From: an uncultured bacterium | GTDB lineage: Bacteria > Cyanobacteriota > Vampirovibrionia > Gastranaerophilales > Gastranaerophilaceae | NCBI GenBank assembly: GCA_949294395.1 | Contig: CASFGU010000060.1 | Span: 1 to 64,000, forward strand | Length of the DNA: 64,000 nt | Direction: 5' to 3' | Shown: piece by piece, positions 7,574 to 16,212 of the stretch | Layout of the letters: each line of letters begins with the position of its first letter | How positions within the stretch are numbered: position 1 is the stretch's first letter | Program-made: the position numbers and the translations under genes | The notes under the pieces: model-generated | Database searches by the model: none | What the model was told of the DNA's origin: nothing | Seen by the model: the letters and a program-made list of their open reading frames with translations, nothing else

Positions 7574-9148
7574 ATGCAGGAAAATGAAGCAGTAACTTAT
7601 ATAAAAAAAGCGTTTGAATATAAAGAGCATGAGTGCTATAAACAGGCAATAGAAATGCTCTACAGAGTTCTGGAAACAGAAAGCGACAATATTGAGGTTC
7701 TTTATCAGTTAGGTGAACTTTATGTTTTGCTGAACAATTATAACCGCGCCGAACAGTATCTGGAACGTGTTCTTGAGCTTCAACCGGAGCATATAGCATC
7801 ATTAAAGCTCCTTTGTAAGGTTTATGAAAGGCAAAATGAACTAGAAAAAGCCGGAAACCTTGCTAAAAAAGCGTTTGAGCTTGATAAAACATCTTCAAAT
7901 TTAAAAAGGCTAATAAAAATACTAGGCAGTCTGAAACAGTTTGAGGAGATTGAGATTTACAAGGATTCAGAATGCCTTGACTGCGGATGTATGAGTGTAT
8001 GGGCTCAGGCTTTATATAACGCAGGAAAGACTTCTGACGCAAAAGGTCTTATAGAAAAAGCGTGCGCTGCTGACAGCGAAAATACTGACTGCAAAATCCT
8101 TTTAGGAAAAATTTATTTTGATGAGAATAATTTTGCAAAATCAAGAGAAATATTTGAAAGTTTTGGCAAAAATTCTCAGGATGCTGATGTTTTGAATTAT
8201 CTTGGGCTTTTTGCTCTGGAAGATAACAGTTTTGTTGAAGCAATAAAATTCTTTTCACGTGCAGCAAACATTGATAAGACAAATCCGGTTTATTTTTATA
8301 ATCTGGGCAACGCATATTTCTTTAACGGCTGGCATGAAGAAGCTGTTAATGCTTACAGAAAGGCTATACGCCTTAAACCTGATAATCCGGATTACAGATA
8401 TTCTCTGGCATACCTGTTGTTTGAGGATAAAGAGTTTGATAAAGCCAAAAAAGAAGTTGATATTGTTCTTGAAAATAATCCGGAACATTATCAGGCAAGA
8501 GTTATTGCAGCACTTTTAAAACTGGAAAATAAAGATTATCTCGGTGCGCAAAAACTTCTTGAAGAAAATGTAAAAGCCGGCTGTGAGGACGATTTTACAC
8601 TGATTTCGCTGGCGAAAGTTTACGGTGAACTCGGACTGTTTGAAAAGGCTGAAAAAGTCGGCCGCGATGTTATTGCAAAAAATCAGGACAATTTTGCATA
8701 CTCTTGCACGCTGGCTGATATTTTGATTAAAGAAAAAAAATACGACGAAGCCTTAAATATTGTGGCAGGTCTGGTTTCAAAAAATGAAAGATATATTGCG
8801 GCATATATTCTCGGGGCGAGTGCCGCATACTTAAAAGGTGATATGGCGGCTGCAAAAGAATATGCTCAGGACGCTCTGGCTCTCGATATAAATTGTTCGG
8901 AGGGGTATTATTATCTTGCGCTTGTCAGAGTCTATGAAGAAGATTACGACGAGGCTGTTGAGTGTATGAAGCGTGCGATTACCTATGATATCAATAACGC
9001 AAAATATTACGCAGAAATGAGCAGGATTTATAAGTTAAAAAATGATGTGAAAACAGCTTTTGAATACATAAAAGAGGCTGAAAGTATTGACAGCACTGCT
9101 GAATATAAGATTATGTACAGAGAGCTTGCGGCATTGAACAGGAAATAA
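7574..9148 (+). CDS. Tetratricopeptide repeat protein
   Basis: The 524 residues are almost entirely TPR units of 34 residues. Clear copies include IEVLYQLGELYVLLNNYNRA, PVYFYNLGNAYFFNGWHEEA, PDYRYSLAYLLFEDKEFDKA and CSEGYYYLALVRVYEEDYDEA; about a dozen units can be traced. TPR solenoids are protein-protein scaffolds. There is no signal peptide, so it is probably cytoplasmic or peripheral. Co-transcription with the FtsB-like gene (10-base gap) hints at a role near the envelope or divisome, but the partner is unknown. Confidence 0.85.
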   Translation: MQENEAVTYIKKAFEYKEHECYKQAIEMLYRVLETESDNIEVLYQLGELYVLLNNYNRAEQYLERVLELQPEHIASLKLLCKVYERQNELEKAGNLAKKAFELDKTSSNLKRLIKILGSLKQFEEIEIYKDSECLDCGCMSVWAQALYNAGKTSDAKGLIEKACAADSENTDCKILLGKIYFDENNFAKSREIFESFGKNSQDADVLNYLGLFALEDNSFVEAIKFFSRAANIDKTNPVYFYNLGNAYFFNGWHEEAVNAYRKAIRLKPDNPDYRYSLAYLLFEDKEFDKAKKEVDIVLENNPEHYQARVIAALLKLENKDYLGAQKLLEENVKAGCEDDFTLISLAKVYGELGLFEKAEKVGRDVIAKNQDNFAYSCTLADILIKEKKYDEALNIVAGLVSKNERYIAAYILGASAAYLKGDMAAAKEYAQDALALDINCSEGYYYLALVRVYEEDYDEAVECMKRAITYDINNAKYYAEMSRIYKLKNDVKTAFEYIKEAESIDSTAEYKIMYRELAALNRK

Positions 9149-9235
9149 GAAAAATTTGCCGTCCGTAATAATATAATTATAATATTAGTTATCGGGCTGG
9201 AAGAAAGCCGGACGGAACAAGAGGAGTACTGGATT

Positions 9236-9925
9236 ATGGATATGAAAAAGATTTTATGTACAGCTATGGTTGCACAAATGTTTTTAATTGCGCCGGCTTT
9301 TGCATTCAGTTTCAAGAAGGACAAAACCATAGTAGTGCCGGAGAATTTCCCTGAGAAATACAATGCTGAATACATAAAGAGGATTACACCGGAATACAAA
9401 TCGGTCGGGGATGATTTTATATTTTACGTGGCGCTTGATATGCTGAAAGGTACAAACGGCGAGTTTTCCCGTAAGGCAATTCTCGGAAATAATCTCTCTC
9501 AAAGACCTGTAAAAATTGAATTCAGAGATTTAGGAGCAATAAATCCGGAATACAAAAGCTTTGATGCACTGGGATGGAAGCGGGGAAAACAGCTTTATAT
9601 TTATATAAATCCGCGCCATAAAGATGCTCCTCCGGGGGCAATAGCTGCATTACTTTCACACGAGGCGCTTCATCAGGATGAGTATAATTCTCTTGCGGAA
9701 GAAACTTACGCATGGACAATGGAGGCTTCTGTGTGGTGTGAAATTTTAAATGTCTATCCGGAAAGTGCGGACGAAAACCTTCACCCGCTTGTGACAAGAG
9801 AGAATACGCTGAAAAAACTCTTTGAAAAAGGCAATTATTCAAATAAATACATAAGAAAAACCGTTCATGCAAATGAGGGTTACAAAAATCTTCCTGCGAC
9901 CTCTCCGGGGTTTGAGGATTTGTAG
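9236..9925 (+). CDS. Exported putative zinc metallopeptidase (HEALH motif)
   Basis: GAGGAG precedes the ATG by 10 bases. A signal peptide ending APAFAFS is followed by a 200-residue domain containing ALLSHEALHQDEYNSLAEE. HEALH fits the HExxH zinc site, and the downstream Glu of LAEETYAW could be the third ligand as in gluzincins. The upstream segment YIYINPRHKDAPPG suggests the substrate-edge strand before the active-site helix. I cannot place it in a named family. Expected location is periplasm or cell surface. Confidence 0.65.
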   Translation: MDMKKILCTAMVAQMFLIAPAFAFSFKKDKTIVVPENFPEKYNAEYIKRITPEYKSVGDDFIFYVALDMLKGTNGEFSRKAILGNNLSQRPVKIEFRDLGAINPEYKSFDALGWKRGKQLYIYINPRHKDAPPGAIAALLSHEALHQDEYNSLAEETYAWTMEASVWCEILNVYPESADENLHPLVTRENTLKKLFEKGNYSNKYIRKTVHANEGYKNLPATSPGFEDL

Positions 9926-10044
9926 AAAAAGGCAGGTTATGTCTGGTTCCTCTCTTGTAAGGGAGGTGGCACGTAGTGATAGAGAGGATTTTAACAAAAT
10001 GCTCACTCCTCCTTTCTTAAAATGGCAGTTTTAATTACTGCAGT
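9926..10044. repeat. Intergenic repeat units (CCTCTC and GCAGT types)
   Basis: A variant of the dispersed CCTCCC-TTGTAAGGGAGG repeat lies at 9949-9990. A short palindrome (GCAGT..ACTGC) lies at about 10025-10041 and recurs in similar form near 36906. No gene is seen. Confidence 0.6.
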
Positions 10045-10221
10045 AATCATAGAAGGAAATGTAAAATTTCACCCTAACGGAAAGAACAGCCGGTGTTAAG
10101 CGAAACTTTTTCAAAAGCAGGTACTGTCTGAGCGCAGCGAGTTCACCTGCTTCGGGTTGAGCTTTTACAGCCGGCTAGTGATTGTAGTTCGGGATGAAAT
10201 TTTACATTTCCTTCTATGATT
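10045..10221 (+). ncRNA. Unidentified structured element, copy A
   Basis: Perfect 27-base inverted arms (10045-10071 and 10195-10221), extended by CCC/GGG, enclose a core of about 115 nt. Inside, AGCCGG (10088-10093) pairs with CCGGCT (10171-10176). AAGC-GA-AAC (10098-10106) pairs with GTT-GA-GCTT (10156-10164), leaving tandem G.A mismatches. AGCAGGT (10116-10122) pairs with ACCTGCT (10145-10151). The same core occurs at 54174-54356, but there the closing arms are unrelated in sequence and still self-complementary. A structured RNA or a single-stranded DNA element is likely. I do not recognise the family. Confidence 0.65.
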
Positions 10222-10228
10222 GTTTGAC

Positions 10229-10255
10229 GGTGCCTGTTGCACACCGGTCTGTTCC
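10229..10255. repeat. Dispersed repeat GGTGCCT...TCTGTTCC
   Basis: GGTGCCTGTTGCACACCGG followed by TCTGTTCC is repeated in diverged form at about 37070-37096, next to other shared repeats. No coding frame is seen between here and ctpA. Confidence 0.5.
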
Positions 10256-10341
10256 CTAACTCTTTAAACTTTTATAAATAAATACACAGGTTACTTCGAA
10301 AGTATATTGATTATGAAAAATCCTTGGTGTTAAATAATCGT

Positions 10342-11574
10342 ATGAAGAGAAAAGAGCTATATATTTTTATTGCCGCCGTACTGGTTCTTGTGGGTTTGAA
10401 TCTGCTCGTAATGCACTCAAACAACCCTCTGTATTCCGAAAACGATGAGATGGTCAATAAAGAATATGTATCTTCTCAAAAGCTCTTTGATGAAGTCTGG
10501 TCGGAGGTCAAAACAAATTATTATGACGCTTCAATGAACCACCAGTCATGGGGTAGGTGGAAAGAGCATTACCACGGTAAAATTAAAACCGATGATGATG
10601 TGAAAGTCGCAGTGGATACAATGCTTGCAAGTCTTGATGACCCTTATTCAAGATATATGAATAAATCGGAATATTCAGACCAGAATACCTCTATAAATTC
10701 TAAGATAACCGGAATAGGGGTAAATATCTCGACGATTTCCGGCAAAACTCATATAATTAATGTTATGGAAGGCACGCCCGCACAGTTTTCAAATCTTCAG
10801 GCAGGCGATATAATTCTGAACATTGACGGAAAAGACATAAACGGTCTGTCGCTTGCCGAGGTGGCAAGCCTTGTCAGAGGCCCTGAAAATACTACTGTTG
10901 AACTTACTATTTTGAGAAATAAAGACAAATTTGTTAAAAAAGTTGTCCGGAAAGAAATAAAAATTAAAACAGTTAAGAGTTCCGTAGACAAAAATATAGG
11001 CTATATACAGATTTTGAGCTTTATCGGCTCAACAACGCCGAATGAGTTTCTTGAAGCTCTTGAAAAGACTAAAAATACAGACGGGCTTATTCTTGATTTG
11101 CGCGGAAACACCGGCGGACTTTTGCCGAACGCAATCTTTATAGCGAACCTTTTTATCTCAAAAGGAAACCTTGTAAGCATAGTCGGCAGAAACGGCTACC
11201 GATATAATATTGAGGCTCAGGAAACTGATTTCGGAATAGAAAAACCCGTAATAGTTCTTGTAGACGGCGCATCTGCCTCTGCCAGCGAAATTTTGTCCGG
11301 AGCACTCAAGGATTATAAAAAGGCAAAACTCCTCGGCACAAAAACTTTCGGCAAAGGTATGGTGCAGAAGATTATTCCGCTGCCAAACGAAACAGGGCTT
11401 AATCTTACTGTAGCCAAATATTTAACCCCGTCAGGCGCTGATATTAATAAAAAAGGTATAAGCCCTGATATAGAAGTTAAATTTACCCCGAACGACTTGA
11501 AAAATCATAACGATGTTCAGCTTAAAACCGCCAAGCTGCTTCTTTCTAAAATGCTAAGCCAGAATGTTAATTAA
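10342..11574 (+). CDS. ctpA: S41 family C-terminal processing peptidase
   Basis: A membrane anchor (residues 6-24) is followed by a PDZ domain (IGVNISTISGK..GDIILNIDGKDI) and the S41 protease core. The catalytic Ser lies in GASASASEILSG near residue 315 and the catalytic Lys in KTFGKGMVQ. These enzymes trim C-termini of periplasmic proteins, including cell-wall enzymes and, in cyanobacteria, photosystem D1. The ATG at 10342 is preferred. It has no ribosome site, and TTGATT (10307) and TAAATA (10331-10336) form a promoter that would give a leaderless message. The 410-residue length is normal. Confidence 0.9.
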   Translation: MKRKELYIFIAAVLVLVGLNLLVMHSNNPLYSENDEMVNKEYVSSQKLFDEVWSEVKTNYYDASMNHQSWGRWKEHYHGKIKTDDDVKVAVDTMLASLDDPYSRYMNKSEYSDQNTSINSKITGIGVNISTISGKTHIINVMEGTPAQFSNLQAGDIILNIDGKDINGLSLAEVASLVRGPENTTVELTILRNKDKFVKKVVRKEIKIKTVKSSVDKNIGYIQILSFIGSTTPNEFLEALEKTKNTDGLILDLRGNTGGLLPNAIFIANLFISKGNLVSIVGRNGYRYNIEAQETDFGIEKPVIVLVDGASASASEILSGALKDYKKAKLLGTKTFGKGMVQKIIPLPNETGLNLTVAKYLTPSGADINKKGISPDIEVKFTPNDLKNHNDVQLKTAKLLLSKMLSQNVN

Positions 11575-11584
11575 GTGCTTCTGT

Positions 11585-11821
11585 TCATAAAAAGTTTTTA
11601 AATTTTAAATCTTTTTTCTTGACGACAAGACCGCACTTAGAACAGGCAAGAGTTTCTCCGGTGCTGTCTACCGGCATAAATATATGCTCGCAGGCTTCAT
11701 AATCTTCTTCCTCCGGAATTTCTTCAAGCGGATTAAGCGCTGTTTTTTCGTCGTGTTCTTCAAGAATTTCTATGAACCTGTCTTTTTTTAAATATTTCAC
11801 CAGTAACTCAATGAAATACAT
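11585..11821 (-). CDS. Small zinc-ribbon-like hypothetical protein
   Basis: The 78-residue protein has an acidic middle (PLEEIPEEEDYEACEH) and a C-terminal CSKCGLVV knuckle. With Cys and His upstream this could make one zinc site. Its start lies two bases after the cdd stop, so it is the second gene of a cdd unit. It ends 10 bases from ctpA, tail to tail. No function can be assigned. Confidence 0.6.
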   Translation of the reverse strand: MYFIELLVKYLKKDRFIEILEEHDEKTALNPLEEIPEEEDYEACEHIFMPVDSTGETLACSKCGLVVKKKDLKFKNFL

Positions 11822-11823
11822 AA

Positions 11824-12207
11824 TTACAGGTCAAAGCCTCCGGGCAAGAGTTCATCCAGTTTGTAAATTTTTAATTCACCGTTAATTTCTGTGATGACAT
11901 CAATACCGTTTTCGCATCTGAATTCGTGCAAAACCTGTCTGCATGCACCGCAGGGAAGGCAGTTGTCCTGATTTGGCGAGAATATTGCAATTGCGGAAAA
12001 TTTTTGTTCACCGTCGGCAATAGCACTTCCGGCCGCATTTCTTTCAGCACAGATAGTAAGTCCGAAACTTGAATTTTCAAAGTTGCATCCGCAGTAAAAT
12101 TTTTCGTCAGGTGTTAAAAGGCATGCGCCGACTTTGAACTTTGAATACGGGGCGTAAGCCTTTTCAGATACTTCTTTTGCCTTGTTCATCAAATTTTGAT
12201 AATCCAT
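11824..12207 (-). CDS. cdd: Cytidine deaminase
   Basis: Cdd hydrolyses cytidine and deoxycytidine to uridine and deoxyuridine in pyrimidine salvage. The 127-residue length fits the homotetrameric type. Zinc ligands are visible as Cys53 with the proton-shuttling Glu55 (TICAERNAA) and the Cys86/Cys89 pair (PCGACRQ). The ATG at 12207 has AAGGAG at proper spacing; an ATG at 12255 would add a stretch not found in the family. Confidence 0.95.
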   Translation of the reverse strand: MDYQNLMNKAKEVSEKAYAPYSKFKVGACLLTPDEKFYCGCNFENSSFGLTICAERNAAGSAIADGEQKFSAIAIFSPNQDNCLPCGACRQVLHEFRCENGIDVITEINGELKIYKLDELLPGGFDL

Positions 12208-12306
12208 GCTGTTCTCCTTTTTGTCAGGATGAGATAGCTCTCCTATATTAACCATTTTAACCTGTACGGCAAATTTGTTAATCCGTTAGGCGTATGAGAA
12301 AAAGTG

Positions 12307-12315
12307 TGTTACAAT
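12307..12315 (+). promoter_or_regulatory. Extended -10 promoter, leaderless start
   Basis: TGT-TACAAT (-10 at 12310-12315) lies exactly six bases before the ATG at 12322. No clear -35 or ribosome site is seen. Confidence 0.55.
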
Positions 12316-12321
12316 AAATAT

Positions 12322-13143
12322 ATGAAAAAAATATTCGTAATAATATTTTTGATAATTGCAGGATTGGTTATTCAACAGAGGGCAGAGTCCGTTACTTTTA
12401 ATGTGGTGGTTCTGCCGGTTGATTTAAACAGAGTTTGCGAGAATTACTACTGCTACCCTGAAGTATCAGAGATTGTAGCGGAAGATTTGATAAAATATTT
12501 TAATTCCACAACAAAAGTTCACGCCCCATCGCTTTTTGAGGTAAGGAAAACGTTTTCACAGAATAAACAGCTTCAGGCTGCCGCTGAAAATGCTCTTGCA
12601 AAATTCGGGCGGACAGAAGTTATTGATTTTCCGACAATGAAAGCAATCTCCAGTCAATTTTCAGCAAATTCGGTGCTTCTCGTATCAAACAGTGTTATGA
12701 TTGAAGATTCCGGTATAAAGAGAAATGTCTGGGAAATTCTTGAACTTTCAAGTATAATGAATATTTTTTATCCGTATACAATGGAAACTAATGCCGTTTT
12801 GCTGGACACAGTGAACGACCTTGTAATGTGGAGCGGGAGCTATAAGAAAATTTTGAGTGACAGCAGCGCAGGTTTTATTGCACGGAAATCGTCGCAGAGT
12901 TATGCAAAACTTTCGTATTTCAGGGCATATTCTGAAGATATTCTCGCAAAAACAATAGCGCAGAATGTAATATTGCGATTTTTTCCGAAAACTGTAAATC
13001 CGGTTGTCGATAAAAAAGATATAAAACCGTCGGGGTCATACTTCCGTTACGAAAGCACAACCCCGTCTTTGAACAAGTTTCAGGAAAAGGAAGAAAGCTC
13101 TGAGAAAGAGGATAATTACGGCGAAATGATTTACGGTATTTGA
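12322..13143 (+). CDS. Exported hypothetical protein
   Basis: A signal peptide (MKKIFVIIFLIIAGLVIQQ) leads a 273-residue protein. The first domain (FNVVVLPVDLNRVCENYYCYPEVSEIVAEDLIKYFN) looks like the start of an ATPase-like or curli-assembly-like alpha/beta fold, in which a strand is followed by a helix that marks systems raising bacterial lipoproteins. This similarity is weak and I assign no function. The last 40 residues are acidic and probably disordered. It appears leaderless and overlaps the convergent gene at 13131 by 13 bases. Confidence 0.6.
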   Translation: MKKIFVIIFLIIAGLVIQQRAESVTFNVVVLPVDLNRVCENYYCYPEVSEIVAEDLIKYFNSTTKVHAPSLFEVRKTFSQNKQLQAAAENALAKFGRTEVIDFPTMKAISSQFSANSVLLVSNSVMIEDSGIKRNVWEILELSSIMNIFYPYTMETNAVLLDTVNDLVMWSGSYKKILSDSSAGFIARKSSQSYAKLSYFRAYSEDILAKTIAQNVILRFFPKTVNPVVDKKDIKPSGSYFRYESTTPSLNKFQEKEESSEKEDNYGEMIYGI

Positions 13144-13442
13144 GGAAATGTCGGGATATTAGGTCTGGTTGTATTTCCCTGAGAAGGCTTAGAGTCAGGA
13201 AACTTATCCGGTTTGTTAATCATATTGTCAAACTTCTGGTTATCCAGGAGGGTTTCCGGTCTGTCAGGTTTAAAATTATCAAGAACACCTTCTCCTGAAG
13301 ATTTCGGCGCATCTTTTTTCATTTCAACCTGAGCGGGGGTGTTTGCTGCGATTTCTTCAAGTTCTTCAATTCTGGATTTAGTATCAACAAATGCAACAAC
13401 GCATACTGCCGTGACAGCCATTGCTGTAAAATATTTTTTCAT
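13131..13442 (-). CDS. Exported Pro-rich hypothetical protein
   Basis: An AAGGAG site precedes the ATG. A short hydrophobic N-terminus (KKYFTAMAVTAVCVVAFV) acts as signal or anchor. The remaining 80 residues are Pro-, Lys- and Asp-rich, low in complexity and probably disordered (DKFPDSKPSQGN). It shares its 3' end with the convergent gene. Function unknown. Confidence 0.55.
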   Translation of the reverse strand: MKKYFTAMAVTAVCVVAFVDTKSRIEELEEIAANTPAQVEMKKDAPKSSGEGVLDNFKPDRPETLLDNQKFDNMINKPDKFPDSKPSQGNTTRPNIPTFPQIP

Positions 13443-13526
13443 TGAATTTCTCCTTTGTACGGGTACATGATAGACTGTATTTTTTAATAATTAATCGGAC
13501 AAAATAGTTATATAAAGTAAAATCAC

Positions 13527-13555
13527 TTGCCAGAAACGGTTAAAAATGCTAAAAT
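13527..13555 (+). promoter_or_regulatory. Promoter of the small zinc protein unit
   Basis: TTGCCA (13527-13532), 17 bases, then TGC-TAAAAT (-10 at 13550-13555). This transcript has a normal leader with an AAAGGGG site before the ATG at 13589. Confidence 0.65.
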
Positions 13556-13588
13556 AAAAATTGTAGATAAATTAACAAAGGGGAATTT

Positions 13589-13756
13589 ATGGCAAGATTA
13601 ATAAGACCAACATGGGCAATCAGATGTGTACAGTCCGGCTGCAGAACATTATTTGAAGTAGCAAAGCTCGAGGACGGCAAGCAGCAGGAAGTTGTATGCC
13701 CTAATTGCGGTGAACATTATGTTTATCCGATTACCGAGGATGATGAAAACAAGTAA
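13589..13756 (+). CDS. Small four-cysteine zinc-ribbon protein, 55 aa
   Basis: The short frame has a strong AAAGGGG site and a promoter, and its stop lies two bases before the next ATG. Cys13, Cys18, Cys37 and Cys40 (RCVQSGC and CPNC) are arranged as a rubredoxin-like or zinc-ribbon knuckle pair. A small zinc or iron protein made together with a radical SAM enzyme could serve that enzyme, but this is inference from adjacency. I recognise no family name. Confidence 0.7.
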   Translation: MARLIRPTWAIRCVQSGCRTLFEVAKLEDGKQQEVVCPNCGEHYVYPITEDDENK

Positions 13757-13758
13757 AA

Positions 13759-14676
13759 ATGTTTAACGGTACTGATAAACGCTATAATCAGTATAGTGCA
13801 CATTTAAAAAATAAGTTCGGCGTCAAGGTTTATAAAATAACACTTGATGCCGGTTTTTCATGTCCTAACCGTGACGGAACGATTTCAACAGGCGGCTGTA
13901 TTTTTTGCGATGAGAGCGGAAGCTTTTCTCAGTCGCACTCAAAGCTTTTATCTGTTGAAGCACAGATTGAGCAGGGTATTAGCATTCTTTCAGCCCGTTT
14001 TAAAGCGCAAAAATTTATGTCCTATTTTCAGGCTTATTCAAATACTTACAAACCCGTAAAAGAGCTTGAAAAAATTTATAATTCAGCACTATCAAACAAA
14101 GATATTGTGGGGATTTCTATCGGAACCCGCCCGGATTGTGTTGATGAAGAAAAGTTAAACCTCATAGCAGGTTACAAAAATGACTATTATACATGGATTG
14201 AATACGGCTTGCAGTCTATTCATGACAGAACTCTCAAATGGATTAACCGCGGTCATGATTTTGACTGTTTTTTAAGGGCTTACGAGAAAACAAAAGAAAA
14301 GGGGATTAATGTTTGTGTCCATATAATTCTCGGGCTGAGGGAAACACATGAGGAGATGATACAGACTGCACAAAAACTTGCGGAACTTGAAGTTGACGGG
14401 GTTAAAATCCACATGTTATGCGCGCTTGAAGGAACAAAACTTGCCGCAATTTATAACCGCGGAGAAATTGATTTTATGTCAGAGGATGAATACGTGCGAA
14501 CAGTATGCGATTTTCTGGAATATCTTCCTACCCGTACGACAATTCACCGGCTGGCCGGCAATGGGCTTAAGTCGGAACTCATTGCTCCGCAGTGGCTCGG
14601 GGCAAAATTTGACTGCCTGAATAAAATCGACAGAGAGTTTTTGCGCAGAAATTCCTATCAGGGTATAAAAAGTTAA
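13759..14676 (+). CDS. Radical SAM protein, TIGR01212/YhcC type
   Basis: Cys35, Cys47 and Cys50 (CPNRDGTISTGGCIFC) form the spaced iron-sulfur motif of this subfamily, with the conserved FNSYSAHLK-like opening here as YNQYSAHLKNKFG. The YFQAYSNTY, SIGTRPDC and GLQSIHDRTL motifs follow. The 305-residue length is normal. The family is universal-like but has no firmly assigned reaction. It is translated right after the small zinc protein with a two-base gap. Confidence 0.9.
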   Translation: MFNGTDKRYNQYSAHLKNKFGVKVYKITLDAGFSCPNRDGTISTGGCIFCDESGSFSQSHSKLLSVEAQIEQGISILSARFKAQKFMSYFQAYSNTYKPVKELEKIYNSALSNKDIVGISIGTRPDCVDEEKLNLIAGYKNDYYTWIEYGLQSIHDRTLKWINRGHDFDCFLRAYEKTKEKGINVCVHIILGLRETHEEMIQTAQKLAELEVDGVKIHMLCALEGTKLAAIYNRGEIDFMSEDEYVRTVCDFLEYLPTRTTIHRLAGNGLKSELIAPQWLGAKFDCLNKIDREFLRRNSYQGIKS

Positions 14677-14828
14677 TAAACAGTTTACAAATTTTTCAAA
14701 ATATGCAATACTAAACTTGTAAAGAAGTGTATTGTAAAGATTTATTAAAAGATTATATATTAAATCGCAAAAAATTTTTTTGAGAAGCATTAAAGCTTTT
14801 GAAAAAGATTAATCTCGGAGTAATAAAT

Positions 14829-15662
14829 ATGTTAACAATTCAACCAAATTTTTCTAAACGCATTCATTCGTCTCAAGCCTTTGGAAATCAGACTGCTGTT
14901 ATGATTATTCCAAAAACCGAGGTTTTGCCGGAAGAAAATTACATTGATTATGACGTAATAGGCCCTTCCCGCAGAAACAGAGATGAATTTGAACGTGAAG
15001 TGGTAGATGCGGAATTTGAAGAAATTACGGACGAAGATGCTCCGCAAAAAACTACTGCGCTTACCGTAAGGGAAAAGGATGCTCCTGTTAAGAATAATGC
15101 TAAAGAAGATAATTTAAATGAAATAAAAGATAATATTAACGCTACAATGGACAACCTGAAAGAAGTTCAAAAAGAACTTCCACCGGCGGCTCAGAAAGCA
15201 ATGGGCGGGTTGTTTACACTCGGTGCTGCTGCTGTCAGCGGCATAAGCGTAAAATACGGTTTTTCCGAAACAAATAAAATTCTCGGTAAATTATTCAAAA
15301 AACCTTCCATGAAAAAATTCGGCGAAAATTTTGTTAAACCGTTCAAGACAGCCTGGAAAGGTATTAAAAGTTTTGTTAAAGATCAGTATAAAAACTTTAA
15401 AAATACAGAATTCTTCAAAGGGATGAAAAAATCTTTTGAAAAGTTTAAAAAGACTAAATTCGGTAAAAAATTAGTTAAGTTATACGAAAAAATTGCAAAG
15501 AGCAAACCTGTGGAAGAAACAAAAGAATTTGTCGAAAAGGTTAGAGGCGTGAAATCAGAACAGGTTACAAACGCAGCAGGTGATGTTTTAGGTGTGGCAA
15601 CAGGTGTTTCAACCGGTGTTGTTGCAGCAATTGAGCCTGATAAAGTAAAGGATGCAATATAA
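14829..15662 (+). CDS. Hypothetical protein with MLTIQP N-terminus
   Basis: I place the start at 14829 (MLTIQPNF) behind a CGGAG site; an ATG 30 bases earlier lacks one. The 277-residue protein opens with a short segment carrying FxxxxxxSQAFGN. An acidic region (VVDAEFEEITDEDAPQ), a glycine-rich hydrophobic stretch (GGLFTLGAAAVSGIS) and a long Lys/Phe-rich basic region (FKKPSMKKFGENFVKPFK) follow. It forms a unit with the gene at 15667, which starts MLTVQP. The glycine stretch may touch a membrane. Function unknown. Confidence 0.6.
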   Translation: MLTIQPNFSKRIHSSQAFGNQTAVMIIPKTEVLPEENYIDYDVIGPSRRNRDEFEREVVDAEFEEITDEDAPQKTTALTVREKDAPVKNNAKEDNLNEIKDNINATMDNLKEVQKELPPAAQKAMGGLFTLGAAAVSGISVKYGFSETNKILGKLFKKPSMKKFGENFVKPFKTAWKGIKSFVKDQYKNFKNTEFFKGMKKSFEKFKKTKFGKKLVKLYEKIAKSKPVEETKEFVEKVRGVKSEQVTNAAGDVLGVATGVSTGVVAAIEPDKVKDAI

Positions 15663-15666
15663 TAAA

Positions 15667-16212
15667 ATGTTAACTGTTCAACCGATAAGTTTATATAGAA
15701 ACAATCCGGCGTTTACAGCTGGCGGGTTAGATGACGAAAAGAAAGAAAATCTCCGCGATGGTGCTGTAGCCGGCGGTGCTGCAGGCGGCGGATTTAAGAT
15801 GTTTCAAAACGCACGCAAAGCCTCTCAGCTCACTGCAGAGACAACAAGAAAAATTAAAGAAGGGCAGCAGCTTGTTACAGAAGCTGCTACTGCTGCAGCA
15901 AAACCGGTAAAAGAAGCAAAAGGTTTATGGGCAAGTTTTAAAGCAAACTGCAAAATTTTCAAAACAAGATTGTTTGAGAAAATTACAGCAATAAAAACTT
16001 CAAAATATTTGAAACCGGTATTGAACAATAAAGTTGTTAAATTCGGCTGCGGAGTTGTGGGCGGAGCGCTTGCTGGCTGCGTATTGATTTCTGGTCTTGG
16101 AACTTTATATAATAATACAACCAAAATTGCTGATCATTACGCACCGCAGCTGGCTGACGGCATGAACTCTATTGCAGACGGATACAGAAATTTCAAAAAA
16201 GACGTTGAATAA
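15667..16212 (+). CDS. Hypothetical protein with MLTVQP N-terminus and glycine zippers
   Basis: The 181-residue protein starts four bases after the previous gene. Its opening MLTVQPISLYRNNPAFTAGG resembles the neighbour's MLTIQP start, and NPAFTAG fits the short F-x-G type motif seen in other proteins here. Glycine zippers DGAVAGGAAGGGF and GCGVVGGALAGCVLISGLG suggest membrane helices. Alternating Lys-rich helices lie between. No family is recognised. Confidence 0.6.
   Translation: MLTVQPISLYRNNPAFTAGGLDDEKKENLRDGAVAGGAAGGGFKMFQNARKASQLTAETTRKIKEGQQLVTEAATAAAKPVKEAKGLWASFKANCKIFKTRLFEKITAIKTSKYLKPVLNNKVVKFGCGVVGGALAGCVLISGLGTLYNNTTKIADHYAPQLADGMNSIADGYRNFKKDVE

Noticed and set aside
10045-10221. 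Element considered as a retron, integron attC or hammerhead ribozyme
   Set aside because: No reverse transcriptase or integrase is near, conserved centre with variable ends is opposite to attC, and the hammerhead core residues are absent.
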